NCBI GenBank assembly: GCA_020024215.1
Contig: JAHHUC010000009.1
Span: 1 to 40,751 of the forward strand
Reading direction: 5' to 3'
DNA from: Oscillospiraceae bacterium
GTDB lineage: Bacteria; Bacillota; Clostridia; Oscillospirales; Ruminococcaceae
DNA length: 40,751 nt
Below are positions 7,703 through 15,424 of the stretch, piece by piece (the stretch's first letter is position 1; every line of letters starts with the position of its first letter). The notes beneath the pieces are model-generated. The model saw only the letters and a program-made list of their open reading frames with translations. It was not told the origin of the DNA and searched no databases. Position numbers and translations under genes: made by a program.

Positions 7703-8592
7703 CAGTTATCCTCGTTGTGAATATTTTTAAAGCCCTCGCCCAAGGTTTCGGCAACGCTGGAAACAAGGTTGAAGGCCTTTGGATCAACCTGCTTTACAGC
7801 CCTCTTTGCCTTGACTATCTCGCTGGATTCCATAACAGAAAGCACCATGCCCATCTCCTCGCCGGAATAGGCTCCCTCGCATTTGAATATGGTGGCGCCC
7901 CTGTCCACGTTGCTCATTATGGAATTTGCCACATTTTTATAATCCTTGCTGATGGAAATAAGCATCCATCTCTCCTCGTCGCCCTTTACCATCCGGTTTA
8001 TAACTCCGCTGGTGGCATATGTGCATATTATGCCTAAGAGTATTACCTCTATATCCTTGAACACCACCGAGCCGCCTAATATAACCACAATATCTGTCAG
8101 AAAGACAACATTTCCCAGCTGCATATGAGGGTTTTTCTTTTTGATATATTTTACAATTATGTCCGAGCCTCCTGTGGAGCCGCCTCTTAGCATCACAATG
8201 CCCAAGGTTATGCCTATGAACACACCGGCAAAAAGCGAAGCCAGAATTATATTGCTGTCATAAGTGGGAAGATAGGGCGTCAGCAGGTCTGTGGTGAAGG
8301 AGATGAGCACCACCACACGGAAGGTCTTTATCATAAAGCTTTTGCCTATCTTCCAAAAGCCGAAGAGTATGAGGGGGAAATTGAGACAGAAGGTGAGAAA
8401 GCCTATGGGCAGATTGGTCAGATAATTCAGTATGATTGCCACACCTGTTACACCGCCGCCTATTATGTTGTTGGGTGCAGAAAATGTTACCACACCCACA
8501 GCAAAGGAGACAGCAGCAATAATTTCCATCAAAAAGTCCCTTTTAAAGTAATCAATTACAGAAGCTTTTACTCCGCTTATTTCAGATTTCAT
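7702..8592 (-). CDS. YitT family membrane protein (first of a tandem pair)
   Basis: This 296-residue protein has the DUF161 membrane domain with SAPNNIIGGGVTGVA and RGGSTGGSDIIVKY, followed by a DUF2179 domain containing DRGATIFKCEGAY. The start was set at ATG 8592: the open frame reaches a TTG at 8607, but GGAGGG lies at the right distance upstream of the ATG and overlaps that TTG. The gene starts two bases after the mrnC stop, so it belongs to the obgE-mrnC operon. The two tandem proteins are similar throughout, pointing to local duplication. Confidence 0.9.
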   Translation of the reverse strand: MKSEISGVKASVIDYFKRDFLMEIIAAVSFAVGVVTFSAPNNIIGGGVTGVAIILNYLTNLPIGFLTFCLNFPLILFGFWKIGKSFMIKTFRVVVLISFTTDLLTPYLPTYDSNIILASLFAGVFIGITLGIVMLRGGSTGGSDIIVKYIKKKNPHMQLGNVVFLTDIVVILGGSVVFKDIEVILLGIICTYATSGVINRMVKGDEERWMLISISKDYKNVANSIMSNVDRGATIFKCEGAYSGEEMGMVLSVMESSEIVKAKRAVKQVDPKAFNLVSSVAETLGEGFKNIHNEDN

Positions 8593-8594
8593 TC

Positions 8595-8969
8595 CTATTC
8601 CCTCCAAATAAGATCAAAAAGTTGGTTTATCCTTTCATTGTCCCTGTTTAAATAAAGAAAGCCGAAAAGCGCCTCTATACCTGTTGCAGACCTGTATTCC
8701 TTCATGCTTGCGCTCTTAGGGGCAGTAATGCAGGAGGAATTCCGCCCCCTTTTGTAAATTTCCTCCTCCTCCTGCGTAAGCACATCCTTTATCCTCTCAT
8801 AGCCCTCTGACTGAAAGGCTGCCTTCACCCTTTCCACCGTCAGCGCATGAAGCTTTTTGGGCGAGAGGCTGCCCATGCTTTCAATTATCCTTTCCCTCAC
8901 AAGCACCTCGTACACCGAATCGCCCATAAATGCCAGTGTAAGAGGGTTAAGAAGCTTTGCTCTTTCCAT
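8595..8969 (-). CDS. mrnC: Mini-ribonuclease III
   Basis: Mini-III is a dimeric double-strand RNase without the RNA-binding domain of RNase III; in Bacillus subtilis it matures 23S rRNA ends. The 124-residue protein is of family length and holds the two catalytic segments, LAFMGDSVYE near residues 12-21 and ATGIEALFGFLY near the C-terminus, which supply the acidic metal ligands. It starts 10 bp after obgE and is followed by yitT after two bases. Linking mrnC with obgE, a ribosome-assembly GTPase, is functionally coherent; in Bacillus it lies beside cysS instead. Confidence 0.93.
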   Translation of the reverse strand: MERAKLLNPLTLAFMGDSVYEVLVRERIIESMGSLSPKKLHALTVERVKAAFQSEGYERIKDVLTQEEEEIYKRGRNSSCITAPKSASMKEYRSATGIEALFGFLYLNRDNERINQLFDLIWRE

Positions 8970-8979
8970 TTTATCGTCC

Positions 8980-10245
8980 CTATCTTATATAGTCGAAGGC
9001 TATTCCGCCCATGGCAACCGTGTCGCCCTCGTTTATGCCCATCTGCTCTAAGCTGTCCACAATGCCGGTCTGCCGGATAACCCTCTGAAGATACTGCAAT
9101 GATTCATAGTCGTCGGTGTCGCAGCTTTTGACAATGTCATCAAGCCATGCTGCCTCCACAAAATAGATGCCGTCCTCAAAGAATATCTCAAATTCCCGGG
9201 AGGATTTTTGCCTTCTTTCCGCCGGAGCCTCCGCCTCATATATCTTGACAGGCTCCAAAGTATCAAGCTTTGCGGCAACTGCGTTTACAAGCTCCCTTGT
9301 GCCGGTTCTTCCGGCTGCGGAAATCTTAAATACGGCATAGCCCAACTCCTCTATTTTTTTGCAGAAGGAATCCGCCTGAGCCTCATCTGCAATGTCGCAC
9401 TTGTTGGCTGCAACCATCATGGGAAGCTTTGCAAGCTCGGGAGAAAATGCCGACAATTCCTTATTTATAAGCAAAAAGTCCTCATAGGGGTCCCTTCCCT
9501 CCATGCCGGAGACATCCACCACATGAAGGATAAGGCGGCATCTTTCCACATGGCGCAGAAATTCATGCCCCAAGCCGGCTCCGTCTTTGGCTCCCTCTAT
9601 AAGCCCGGGGATATCCGCCATGACAAAGCTTTTTTCCGTGTCGATGTTGACAACTCCCAAAACCGGTGTAAGGGTTGTAAAGTGATAGTTGGCTATCTGC
9701 GGCCGGGCATTGCTGACAGCTGTTATCAGCGACGACTTGCCCACATTGGGAAAGCCCACCAGACCTACATCTGCAATCAGCTTCAGTTCCAGAACAAGCT
9801 CCAGGCTCTCGCCCTCCTGCCCCGGCTTTGAAAATCTCGGAATCTGGCGTGTGGGTGTGGCAAAGTGCATATTTCCCCAACCGCCGTTTCCGCCCTTTGC
9901 TATGGTGACGGGATTTTTGTCGTGTATATCCGCAACAATCCTGCCGGAATTTTTTTCCCTTACAAGTGTTCCCATCGGTACCTTTATGACAAGGTCCTGT
10001 CCCTTTTTGCCGTAGCTTCTTTTGCCGCTGCCGTCCTTGCCGTTTTCGGCGGTGTATTTTGTCTTATACTTAAAGGGGAGAAGTGAGGACACATTGGTAT
10101 CTGCCACAATTATCACATCGCCGCCCTTGCCTCCGTCGCCTCCGTCGGGGCCGCCTGCTGCCACATATTTTTCCCTGTGAAAGGAGACGGCGCCGTTTCC
10201 GCCCTTTCCTGCTGTCACCTTTATCTCAGCCTTATCTATAAACAT
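8980..10245 (-). CDS. obgE: GTPase ObgE/CgtA, ribosome assembly
   Basis: Obg is an essential GTPase acting in 50S maturation and stress signalling. The 421-residue protein shows the glycine-rich Obg fold (residues 1-158), the G domain with GFPNVGKSS (164-172), DIPG (211-214) and NKCD (281-284), and the Gram-positive OCT domain at the C-terminus (about 345-421). Start and length match the family. It has its own promoter at 10284-10312 and is cut off from rpmA by a terminator, although the rplU-rpmA-obgE gene order is the usual one. Confidence 0.98.
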   Translation of the reverse strand: MFIDKAEIKVTAGKGGNGAVSFHREKYVAAGGPDGGDGGKGGDVIIVADTNVSSLLPFKYKTKYTAENGKDGSGKRSYGKKGQDLVIKVPMGTLVREKNSGRIVADIHDKNPVTIAKGGNGGWGNMHFATPTRQIPRFSKPGQEGESLELVLELKLIADVGLVGFPNVGKSSLITAVSNARPQIANYHFTTLTPVLGVVNIDTEKSFVMADIPGLIEGAKDGAGLGHEFLRHVERCRLILHVVDVSGMEGRDPYEDFLLINKELSAFSPELAKLPMMVAANKCDIADEAQADSFCKKIEELGYAVFKISAAGRTGTRELVNAVAAKLDTLEPVKIYEAEAPAERRQKSSREFEIFFEDGIYFVEAAWLDDIVKSCDTDDYESLQYLQRVIRQTGIVDSLEQMGINEGDTVAMGGIAFDYIR

Positions 10246-10283
10246 AAAAAGTCACCTCTTTTATACTTTTTCCTGACATTAAC

Positions 10284-10312
10284 ATTATATAACCAAAATC
10301 TGCTTAAAACAA
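10284..10312 (-). promoter_or_regulatory. Promoter of the obgE operon
   Basis: On the minus strand TTGTTT (10307-10312) and TATAAT (10284-10289) are spaced by 17 bp. It lies between the rpmA terminator and the obgE ribosome binding site (AGAGGTGA), about 35 bp upstream of the start codon. Confidence 0.7.
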
Positions 10313-10335
10313 TAAGAAAGCCTCCGAAAACAAAA

Positions 10336-10358
10336 AATCCCGAGCCTTGCTCGGGATT
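10336..10358 (-). terminator. Intrinsic terminator after rpmA
   Basis: A 9-bp perfect stem (AATCCCGAG / CTCGGGATT) with a five-base loop is followed on the minus strand by TTTTTTGTTTT. It lies seven bp past the rpmA stop codon. Confidence 0.92.
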
Positions 10359-10365
10359 GATTGCC

Positions 10366-10623
10366 TTAGTTTTCAGGATAAACCGAAGCCTTCTTGCGGT
10401 CGCGGCCCAGTCTCTCGAAACGGAGAACACCATCAACCTTTGCAAAAAGTGTGTCATCGGAGCCGATACCCACATTTACACCGGGGTGAATGTGTGTGCC
10501 TCTCTGGCGAACCAAAATGTTACCTGCTAAAACCTTCTGACCGTCAGCTCTCTTTGCTCCCAGTCTTTTGGATTCGGAATCTCTGCCGGTTTTGGTAGAG
10601 CCCATACCTTTTTTATGTGCCAT
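10366..10623 (-). CDS. rpmA: 50S ribosomal protein L27, without N-terminal extension
   Basis: L27 reaches the peptidyl-transferase centre with its N-terminus. The 85-residue protein begins MAHKKGMGSTKTGRDSES, the mature form. Most Firmicutes encode a short extension (a FxAS/FFAS-type end) that the protease Prp removes; here it is absent. GGGAGGTG lies 10 bases before ATG, and the triplet just before ATG is an in-frame TAG, so no extension can be added. The 32-bp gap to rplU also leaves no room for prp, which usually sits there. Confidence 0.97.
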   Translation of the reverse strand: MAHKKGMGSTKTGRDSESKRLGAKRADGQKVLAGNILVRQRGTHIHPGVNVGIGSDDTLFAKVDGVLRFERLGRDRKKASVYPEN

Positions 10624-10655
10624 CTAAATCTGCACCTCCCGATAAATTGGATTTT

Positions 10656-10967
10656 TTAAGCTTCGATGCTTACAATTTCAAGCTTTGTATAGGGCTGTCT
10701 GTGTCCCATCTTTCTCTTGGAGTCCTTCTTGGGACGATAGGTAAATACTGTTACCTTCTTGCCCTTGCCGTTCTTTAAAACCTTAGCGTTTACCTTTGCT
10801 CCCTCAACAATGGGGGAACCTACAACCGCACCGTCTTCCTTTCCTACAACGAGAACGCTGTCAAAGGAAACTGCGGAATTTTCCTCAAGGTCAAGCTTTT
10901 CAACGAAGATGGTGTCACCCTCTGAAACCTTATACTGCTTGCCTCCGGTTACAAATACTGCGTACAT
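10656..10967 (-). CDS. rplU: 50S ribosomal protein L21
   Basis: L21 binds 23S rRNA in the 50S subunit. The 103-residue protein matches the family from MYAVFVTGGKQYKV through the C-terminal RPKKDSKRKMGHRQPYT. It is the first gene of a two-gene unit with rpmA, served by a consensus promoter at 11048-11076. About 75 bases of leader precede it; the L21 leader RNA of Firmicutes would be expected here, but I could not confirm its structure by eye. Confidence 0.98.
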   Translation of the reverse strand: MYAVFVTGGKQYKVSEGDTIFVEKLDLEENSAVSFDSVLVVGKEDGAVVGSPIVEGAKVNAKVLKNGKGKKVTVFTYRPKKDSKRKMGHRQPYTKLEIVSIEA

Positions 10968-11047
10968 AATACACCTGCTTTTTTATAGACTCGCTGATAT
11001 TAGGCGGCAAATGCACTTTTAAAAGCCCAATCCATGCGGCAAGAACC

Positions 11048-11076
11048 ATGATAGCACAGGTTTTTCCCATTGTCAA
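11048..11076 (-). promoter_or_regulatory. Promoter of rplU-rpmA
   Basis: On the minus strand TTGACA (11071-11076) and TATCAT (11048-11053) are spaced by 17 bp, close to full consensus. Transcription should begin near 11041, giving a leader of about 75 bases before rplU. Confidence 0.85.
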
Positions 11077-11148
11077 GCGGTTTTAGCTTATGTGAGCCAA
11101 TTTTTTTATTTTTGCCTGACGATAAAGGAAATTTTTATTTTAAGCCTG

Positions 11149-12123
11149 TCATTTATCCTCGCTTTCCTCTTCACCGTCGGGGGCATCCTCTGTCAGCTTC
11201 TGCGCATTTTTCTCAGTCTCCTCTTCATTTTTTAAAAGAAGGGGCGTGGGCTCATCTAAGGCAAAATAGGAGCTGAGGCTTTTGCTTGACTGCTTTTTCT
11301 TTACAATTACATAGACGCATACTGCAAAGAGCGTCAGCACAACTGCCAAAACCTGTGAAACCCTGAAGGGGCCCCACATCAGGCTGTCGGTTCTAAGGCC
11401 CTCTATCCAGCTTCTTCCCATGCCGTAAAGAGCGAGGTAAAGAAGTGTTATCTCACCTTTAAATGTCCTTTTTTTGGTGAAAAGCGCAATTATTATAAAG
11501 GCAGCCAAATTCCACATGGATTCATAAAAAAAGGTGGGGTGGACAGGCATCGCAGGGTCCACGCTTATGCCGCAGGAGGCAAGGGCATCCATGTTGCTTT
11601 CAAGATAGCTTGTGATCGCCGGGCTTGTCATGCCGAATATGGAATCTGTGTTGCTTCCGAATGCCTCTATATTCATAAAATTGCCCCATCTGCCTATTGC
11701 CTGACCTAAAATCAGTCCGCCTGCACAGCAATCTGTCACATTGAGGGGGTTTTCCTTCTTTATCCTTGAAAGTATGAGAATTACAATAAGCGCTCCTATA
11801 ATTCCGCCGTATATGGCTATTCCGCCCTTCCAGACGGAAAGCACCTCGTTTAAATGCTCCTTGTAATAATCCCACTTAAATGCCACATAGTAGATTCTGG
11901 CGCCTAAAATTCCGCCGATTACCGAAAACAAAAGATAATCGGCAAGGCTGTCGCTGCTGACATTAAATTCTCTGCACCTTTTGTTGGAATAAAAATAGCC
12001 CAGCAAAATTCCCGAAACAACTATTATTCCGTACCAATACACATTCAAGGGGCCTATGGAAAAGGCAAGCCTGTCAAGCTCAAGCACTATTCCCAATTTT
12101 GGGAAGGCAAGCTCTGTTGTCAT
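11149..12123 (-). CDS. lgt: Prolipoprotein diacylglyceryl transferase
   Basis: Lgt moves a diacylglyceryl group from phosphatidylglycerol to the lipobox cysteine of prolipoproteins such as the ApbE and PotD encoded in this window. The 324-residue protein has about seven helices and the signature GQAIGRWGNFMN (near residues 140-151), plus HPTFFYESMWN and GMGRSWIEGLRTDS. Tyr105 stands in GIAIYGG where Escherichia coli has the histidine of its HGG motif, a variant I believe common in Firmicutes. The last 50 residues form an acidic, probably disordered tail absent from short homologues. It follows ymfH by 14 bp. Confidence 0.96.
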   Translation of the reverse strand: MTTELAFPKLGIVLELDRLAFSIGPLNVYWYGIIVVSGILLGYFYSNKRCREFNVSSDSLADYLLFSVIGGILGARIYYVAFKWDYYKEHLNEVLSVWKGGIAIYGGIIGALIVILILSRIKKENPLNVTDCCAGGLILGQAIGRWGNFMNIEAFGSNTDSIFGMTSPAITSYLESNMDALASCGISVDPAMPVHPTFFYESMWNLAAFIIIALFTKKRTFKGEITLLYLALYGMGRSWIEGLRTDSLMWGPFRVSQVLAVVLTLFAVCVYVIVKKKQSSKSLSSYFALDEPTPLLLKNEEETEKNAQKLTEDAPDGEEESEDK

Positions 12124-12137
12124 AAAATTTCCTCCCT

Positions 12138-13406
12138 TTAAAATTCATCCTTTGCCACAACGGAAAGTGTGCATCTGCTCTCATCAAAATTTTCCCTCAA
12201 AAAGCTTTGGGCCTCATTGAGTGTTATGTTTGCAAGCCTTTTTAGAACAGAATACGGCTCCTCCTGTGCAAAGTGGCACTGTGCCAGATTGAAGGCGGTG
12301 CTTTCGCAGGAGGTGAAGCTGTCCACATATCTTCCGTAGCAGCACTTTTTGGCTCTCACAAAGCTGTCTCGGTCTATGCCCTCGTTTTTAAGCCTTTCCA
12401 CCTCATTTTTTATCTTTTGGGCAACCAGCTTAGGGTTCTTGCTCTCGCCTGCAAACATGGCGGCTATATAGGACGGCCCTGCCATGACCTCTGTGTCAAA
12501 TTCGGTGTTTATAAGGCTTAAATCATAAAGCTCTCTGTAAAGGGAGGAGCCCTCTCCGGCTATGCACTCGCATATTATCTCCCCTATGGCAGAATTGAAG
12601 AAGTTTTGAGGAAAGCCCTTGTCTATCCCCTTAAAGCCCATATGGAAAATCGGGGAGGAAACAGGAAAGCTTTCAAACACAAAGGGCTTTGCTATTTCTT
12701 CACTTTCCTCTATGCTGTCCCTTTCTGTCCTCAGTGCCATTTTTGGCGAAAGCAGCTCATCGCATACAGAAAGCACATCGGAAATTTCAAAATTTCCGGT
12801 TACGGTCAGCACCATGTTGTTCAGGTTGTAAAATGCCCTGTGGCAGTCATAGAGGGTTTGGGCTGTTATCTCTATTATGGATTCCTTTGTGCCTGCTATG
12901 TCCTTTCTGATTGGGTGGGTGTTGAAAAGCCCGTTCAAAAGGTTGAAGTAAACCCTCCAGGAGGGGTCATCCTCATACATCCTTATCTCCTGACCTATTA
13001 TGCCCTGCTCCTTTAAAACCGTCTCCTCTGTAAAATAGGGGTGTGTCACCTGCATTATAAGCACGCGCAGGCTCTCCTTAAAGTTTTCGGTGCAGGAAAA
13101 ATAATAGGCTGTTCTGTCAAAGGTGGTGTAGGCATTGGCAGAGGCTCCCAGCTTTGAATATTTTTCAAAGGAATCCCCGTCCTCGCTCTCAAAAAGCTTA
13201 TGCTCTAAAAAGTGAGCCACACCATCGGGGACAACCATCCTCTTTTCATTCTCTATGGTGAAGCTGTTGTCTATGGAGCCTATTCTTGCCGTGATCATGG
13301 CATAGGCTGTCCTAAACTGCTTTTTGGGATACAAAAGAAGCGTAAGGCCGCTTTTGTGGATTATTTTTTCATAGCTTTCATTAAGCTTGGAAGATCTTAT
13401 TTCCAT
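12138..13406 (-). CDS. ymfH: M16 family zinc peptidase, YmfH-like (catalytic half)
   Basis: This 422-residue protein is an M16B peptidase with the inverted zinc motif HFLEH (residues 65-69) and a later EQGIIGQE (Glu133 and Glu140), which fits the third zinc ligand. In Bacillus subtilis the ymfF-ymfH pair lies near genes tied to EF-P modification; the substrate is unproven. The start overlaps the stop of the upstream partner (TAATG), so both subunits are probably made in equal amounts and pair, as M16B peptidases do. lgt follows after 14 bp. Confidence 0.92.
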   Translation of the reverse strand: MEIRSSKLNESYEKIIHKSGLTLLLYPKKQFRTAYAMITARIGSIDNSFTIENEKRMVVPDGVAHFLEHKLFESEDGDSFEKYSKLGASANAYTTFDRTAYYFSCTENFKESLRVLIMQVTHPYFTEETVLKEQGIIGQEIRMYEDDPSWRVYFNLLNGLFNTHPIRKDIAGTKESIIEITAQTLYDCHRAFYNLNNMVLTVTGNFEISDVLSVCDELLSPKMALRTERDSIEESEEIAKPFVFESFPVSSPIFHMGFKGIDKGFPQNFFNSAIGEIICECIAGEGSSLYRELYDLSLINTEFDTEVMAGPSYIAAMFAGESKNPKLVAQKIKNEVERLKNEGIDRDSFVRAKKCCYGRYVDSFTSCESTAFNLAQCHFAQEEPYSVLKRLANITLNEAQSFLRENFDESRCTLSVVAKDEF

Positions 13407-14680
13407 TATTCTGCCTCCTCATTTGTGAGAAGATAAATTCCGTCCAGCTCCATCCTTTTGGCGGCATTTATCACATCCTCTTTTGTGACGCTGTTCACCT
13501 GCTCTATAAGTATGGCAGGCGTGAGATGACCTCCCTCGGAAAGATCCCTCAGATGCCAGCTTTCAGGCGCAGAGGGAGAATCCTCCACGCTCCTTAAAGA
13601 GTTGACCAGCAGCTTTCTGGTGTTTGACATCTCCTCATCTGTTATGCAGCCGTTTTTCATGCTTTCAAGCTCCTGCAATACAGCTTCCTTCATCTTTTCT
13701 ACATTTTCGTTTTCAATTCCTGAATCTATTATCATAATATCCGACATGCTCATATATCTGCATGAGCAGTAATAGCAGAGGGATTTCTTTTCCCTCACAT
13801 TTAGAAAAAGCTTTGAGGAGGGCGTGCCGCCTAAAACAGCGCTCATGAATTTAAAGGCTGTCTTGTCCTTTTGCTCCACCCTTTCTCTTGTTCTCAGGCA
13901 CATGCACAGCTTTGCCTGCTGAACATCCATTTTTTCTGTCTTTTCCAGAACAAAATCCCCCACGGGATAAAAGCTTGCCGTCTCTATTTGGCAAGGCTCT
14001 CTCTCTATGAGTGAAAAGGCCTCTCTCATATCCTCTGCCAGAGCCTCATAATCCCCGTTTCCGGTGCAGAAAATTCTTATATCCGCAGTTTTGATAAGCG
14101 TATTATAGGCGCTTAACAGATCCCTTCCGTTTAAGATCTCCACATCCTCGCGCCTTCCGTATCTTCTGAGAAACGCCTTGTCCCCCCTGCCCACCATGGA
14201 AAGACACTGGCTTATGGCATAGCCCCTTTTGTCGTTTATAAGAGAATCTATGGCGTCGATGAGGTTTTCCTTTTCCAAAAGCACATTTGCCTCATAAAAG
14301 CCCTGCTCGTTTACAAGGGGCTTTGTGATGATGTCGGTGATGAGCCTTCCGCACTCCCTTGTTATCTCCTCGCCCATAAGGCAGTATTTGTCATCTATAT
14401 ACACTATCTGAAAATTGACAACCTGATTTGCACCCAGCTTTAGGGCATCTGTTGAAAGCTCGGCGCCGTAAAGCTCGTCAAGCCTTCTGTTGAGCATTGT
14501 AAAATCCGGATAATTCCGGCTTCCGAGCCTCATGACATAGGATAAAAGCGCATAGGCGCTGGCTGTTTTTTCACTCATGGGAACAATGAGGTTTACAGAT
14601 ATCCTGTCGGTTTTATACTTGTCTGTTTTAAGGGCATGAAAATATATCCCTTTTCCTATTTCTTTTGTTATTTCTTCCAT
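13406..14680 (-). CDS. ymfF: M16 family peptidase-like protein, YmfF-like (non-catalytic half)
   Basis: The 424-residue protein has the M16 fold but lacks the HxxEH zinc motif: the corresponding region reads AYALLSYVMRLGSRNYPD. The C-terminal half keeps the M16 segment GGTPSSKLFLNVREKKSLCYY, the arginine/tyrosine substrate-grip region of non-catalytic subunits. Such an inactive subunit normally pairs with a catalytic one, here the overlapping ymfH gene. A 75-bp AT-rich gap separates it from the upstream hypothetical gene; I see no convincing terminator in that gap. Confidence 0.9.
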   Translation of the reverse strand: MEEITKEIGKGIYFHALKTDKYKTDRISVNLIVPMSEKTASAYALLSYVMRLGSRNYPDFTMLNRRLDELYGAELSTDALKLGANQVVNFQIVYIDDKYCLMGEEITRECGRLITDIITKPLVNEQGFYEANVLLEKENLIDAIDSLINDKRGYAISQCLSMVGRGDKAFLRRYGRREDVEILNGRDLLSAYNTLIKTADIRIFCTGNGDYEALAEDMREAFSLIEREPCQIETASFYPVGDFVLEKTEKMDVQQAKLCMCLRTRERVEQKDKTAFKFMSAVLGGTPSSKLFLNVREKKSLCYYCSCRYMSMSDIMIIDSGIENENVEKMKEAVLQELESMKNGCITDEEMSNTRKLLVNSLRSVEDSPSAPESWHLRDLSEGGHLTPAILIEQVNSVTKEDVINAAKRMELDGIYLLTNEEAE

Positions 14681-14755
14681 ATATGTCTCCTAAAAGCCTT
14701 TTTTAAATTTGTACCAACATATCATTTTATCATAAAAAGCCCTTGATTAAAAGCC

Positions 14756-15253
14756 TTATTTGCTTCTTTCTCCCTTCATGAGGGCTATGAAGTCATTTTC
14801 CGCTTTCAAAAGCCCGATAAGCTCTTTACATTCCTCTATATCCATATCCTTAAAATAATGGCCCTCATTTATGCAGGTAAAATAGCTTTCGTCATCCATT
14901 AAAAAGCTTACGCCCTGCTTGCACTGCATGGAGCATCTTGTGCAGGGGGGAGTTTTCCTTATCATGTCCTTAAGACCCCGAGAAAGACTGTTCAAATGCT
15001 CCCTGTGCCCGTCTATAAAGAAAAGCTGTGCCTTTATTCTAAGCTCCCTGCCGCTTAAATCCATTTTAAAAAGCGCCCTTGGCGAATTTTGCGGAAAAAA
15101 GCTGAAGGAGTAGTATTTTGCTGTTATTTTAAAGCTCTCCTTTAAATTTTCCTCACGGGCAAAGAGAAAGAAAAGCTCTGCCTGCTCCCTCTTTTTCTCA
15201 TCCTTTAAAAAGCAAAGTATCTCGTCCTTTGTTTTGAGATTTCTGTCTATCAA
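14756..15253 (-). CDS. Hypothetical protein with a CxxCxxxC motif
   Basis: I do not recognise this 165-residue family. It has no signal peptide or membrane helix. A cysteine cluster CTRCSMQC lies near residues 103-110 with another cysteine at YFTCINEGHYF about 16 residues later, which could hold a metal or cluster. The N-terminal third is charged and helical. The start is a TTG with AGGAGG seven bases upstream. It is the first gene ahead of ymfF-ymfH-lgt and may be cotranscribed. The divergent pepT promoter region lies upstream. Confidence 0.7.
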   Translation of the reverse strand: MIDRNLKTKDEILCFLKDEKKREQAELFFLFAREENLKESFKITAKYYSFSFFPQNSPRALFKMDLSGRELRIKAQLFFIDGHREHLNSLSRGLKDMIRKTPPCTRCSMQCKQGVSFLMDDESYFTCINEGHYFKDMDIEECKELIGLLKAENDFIALMKGERSK

Positions 15254-15358
15254 GGCAATTCCTCCTGACTTTTATCATTTTAATATTTATTTGTCTGTAT
15301 TTTTTGCTGTATTTGTAATTTTTTTAATAATTTAACAATTTCACAGACCTTTTGTTTG

Positions 15359-15387
15359 TTGCTAAAGCCGGTGATTTATTATAGAAT
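15359..15387 (+). promoter_or_regulatory. Probable promoter of pepT
   Basis: TTGCTA (15359-15364) and TAGAAT (15382-15387) are spaced by 17 bp and lie about 38 bp upstream of the chosen pepT start. A TATAGA two bases earlier is an alternative -10. The surrounding 100 bp are very AT-rich. Confidence 0.5.
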
Positions 15388-15424
15388 AGTCTTAAAGCTT
15401 ATATCTGAGAAAGGAATTATGACT

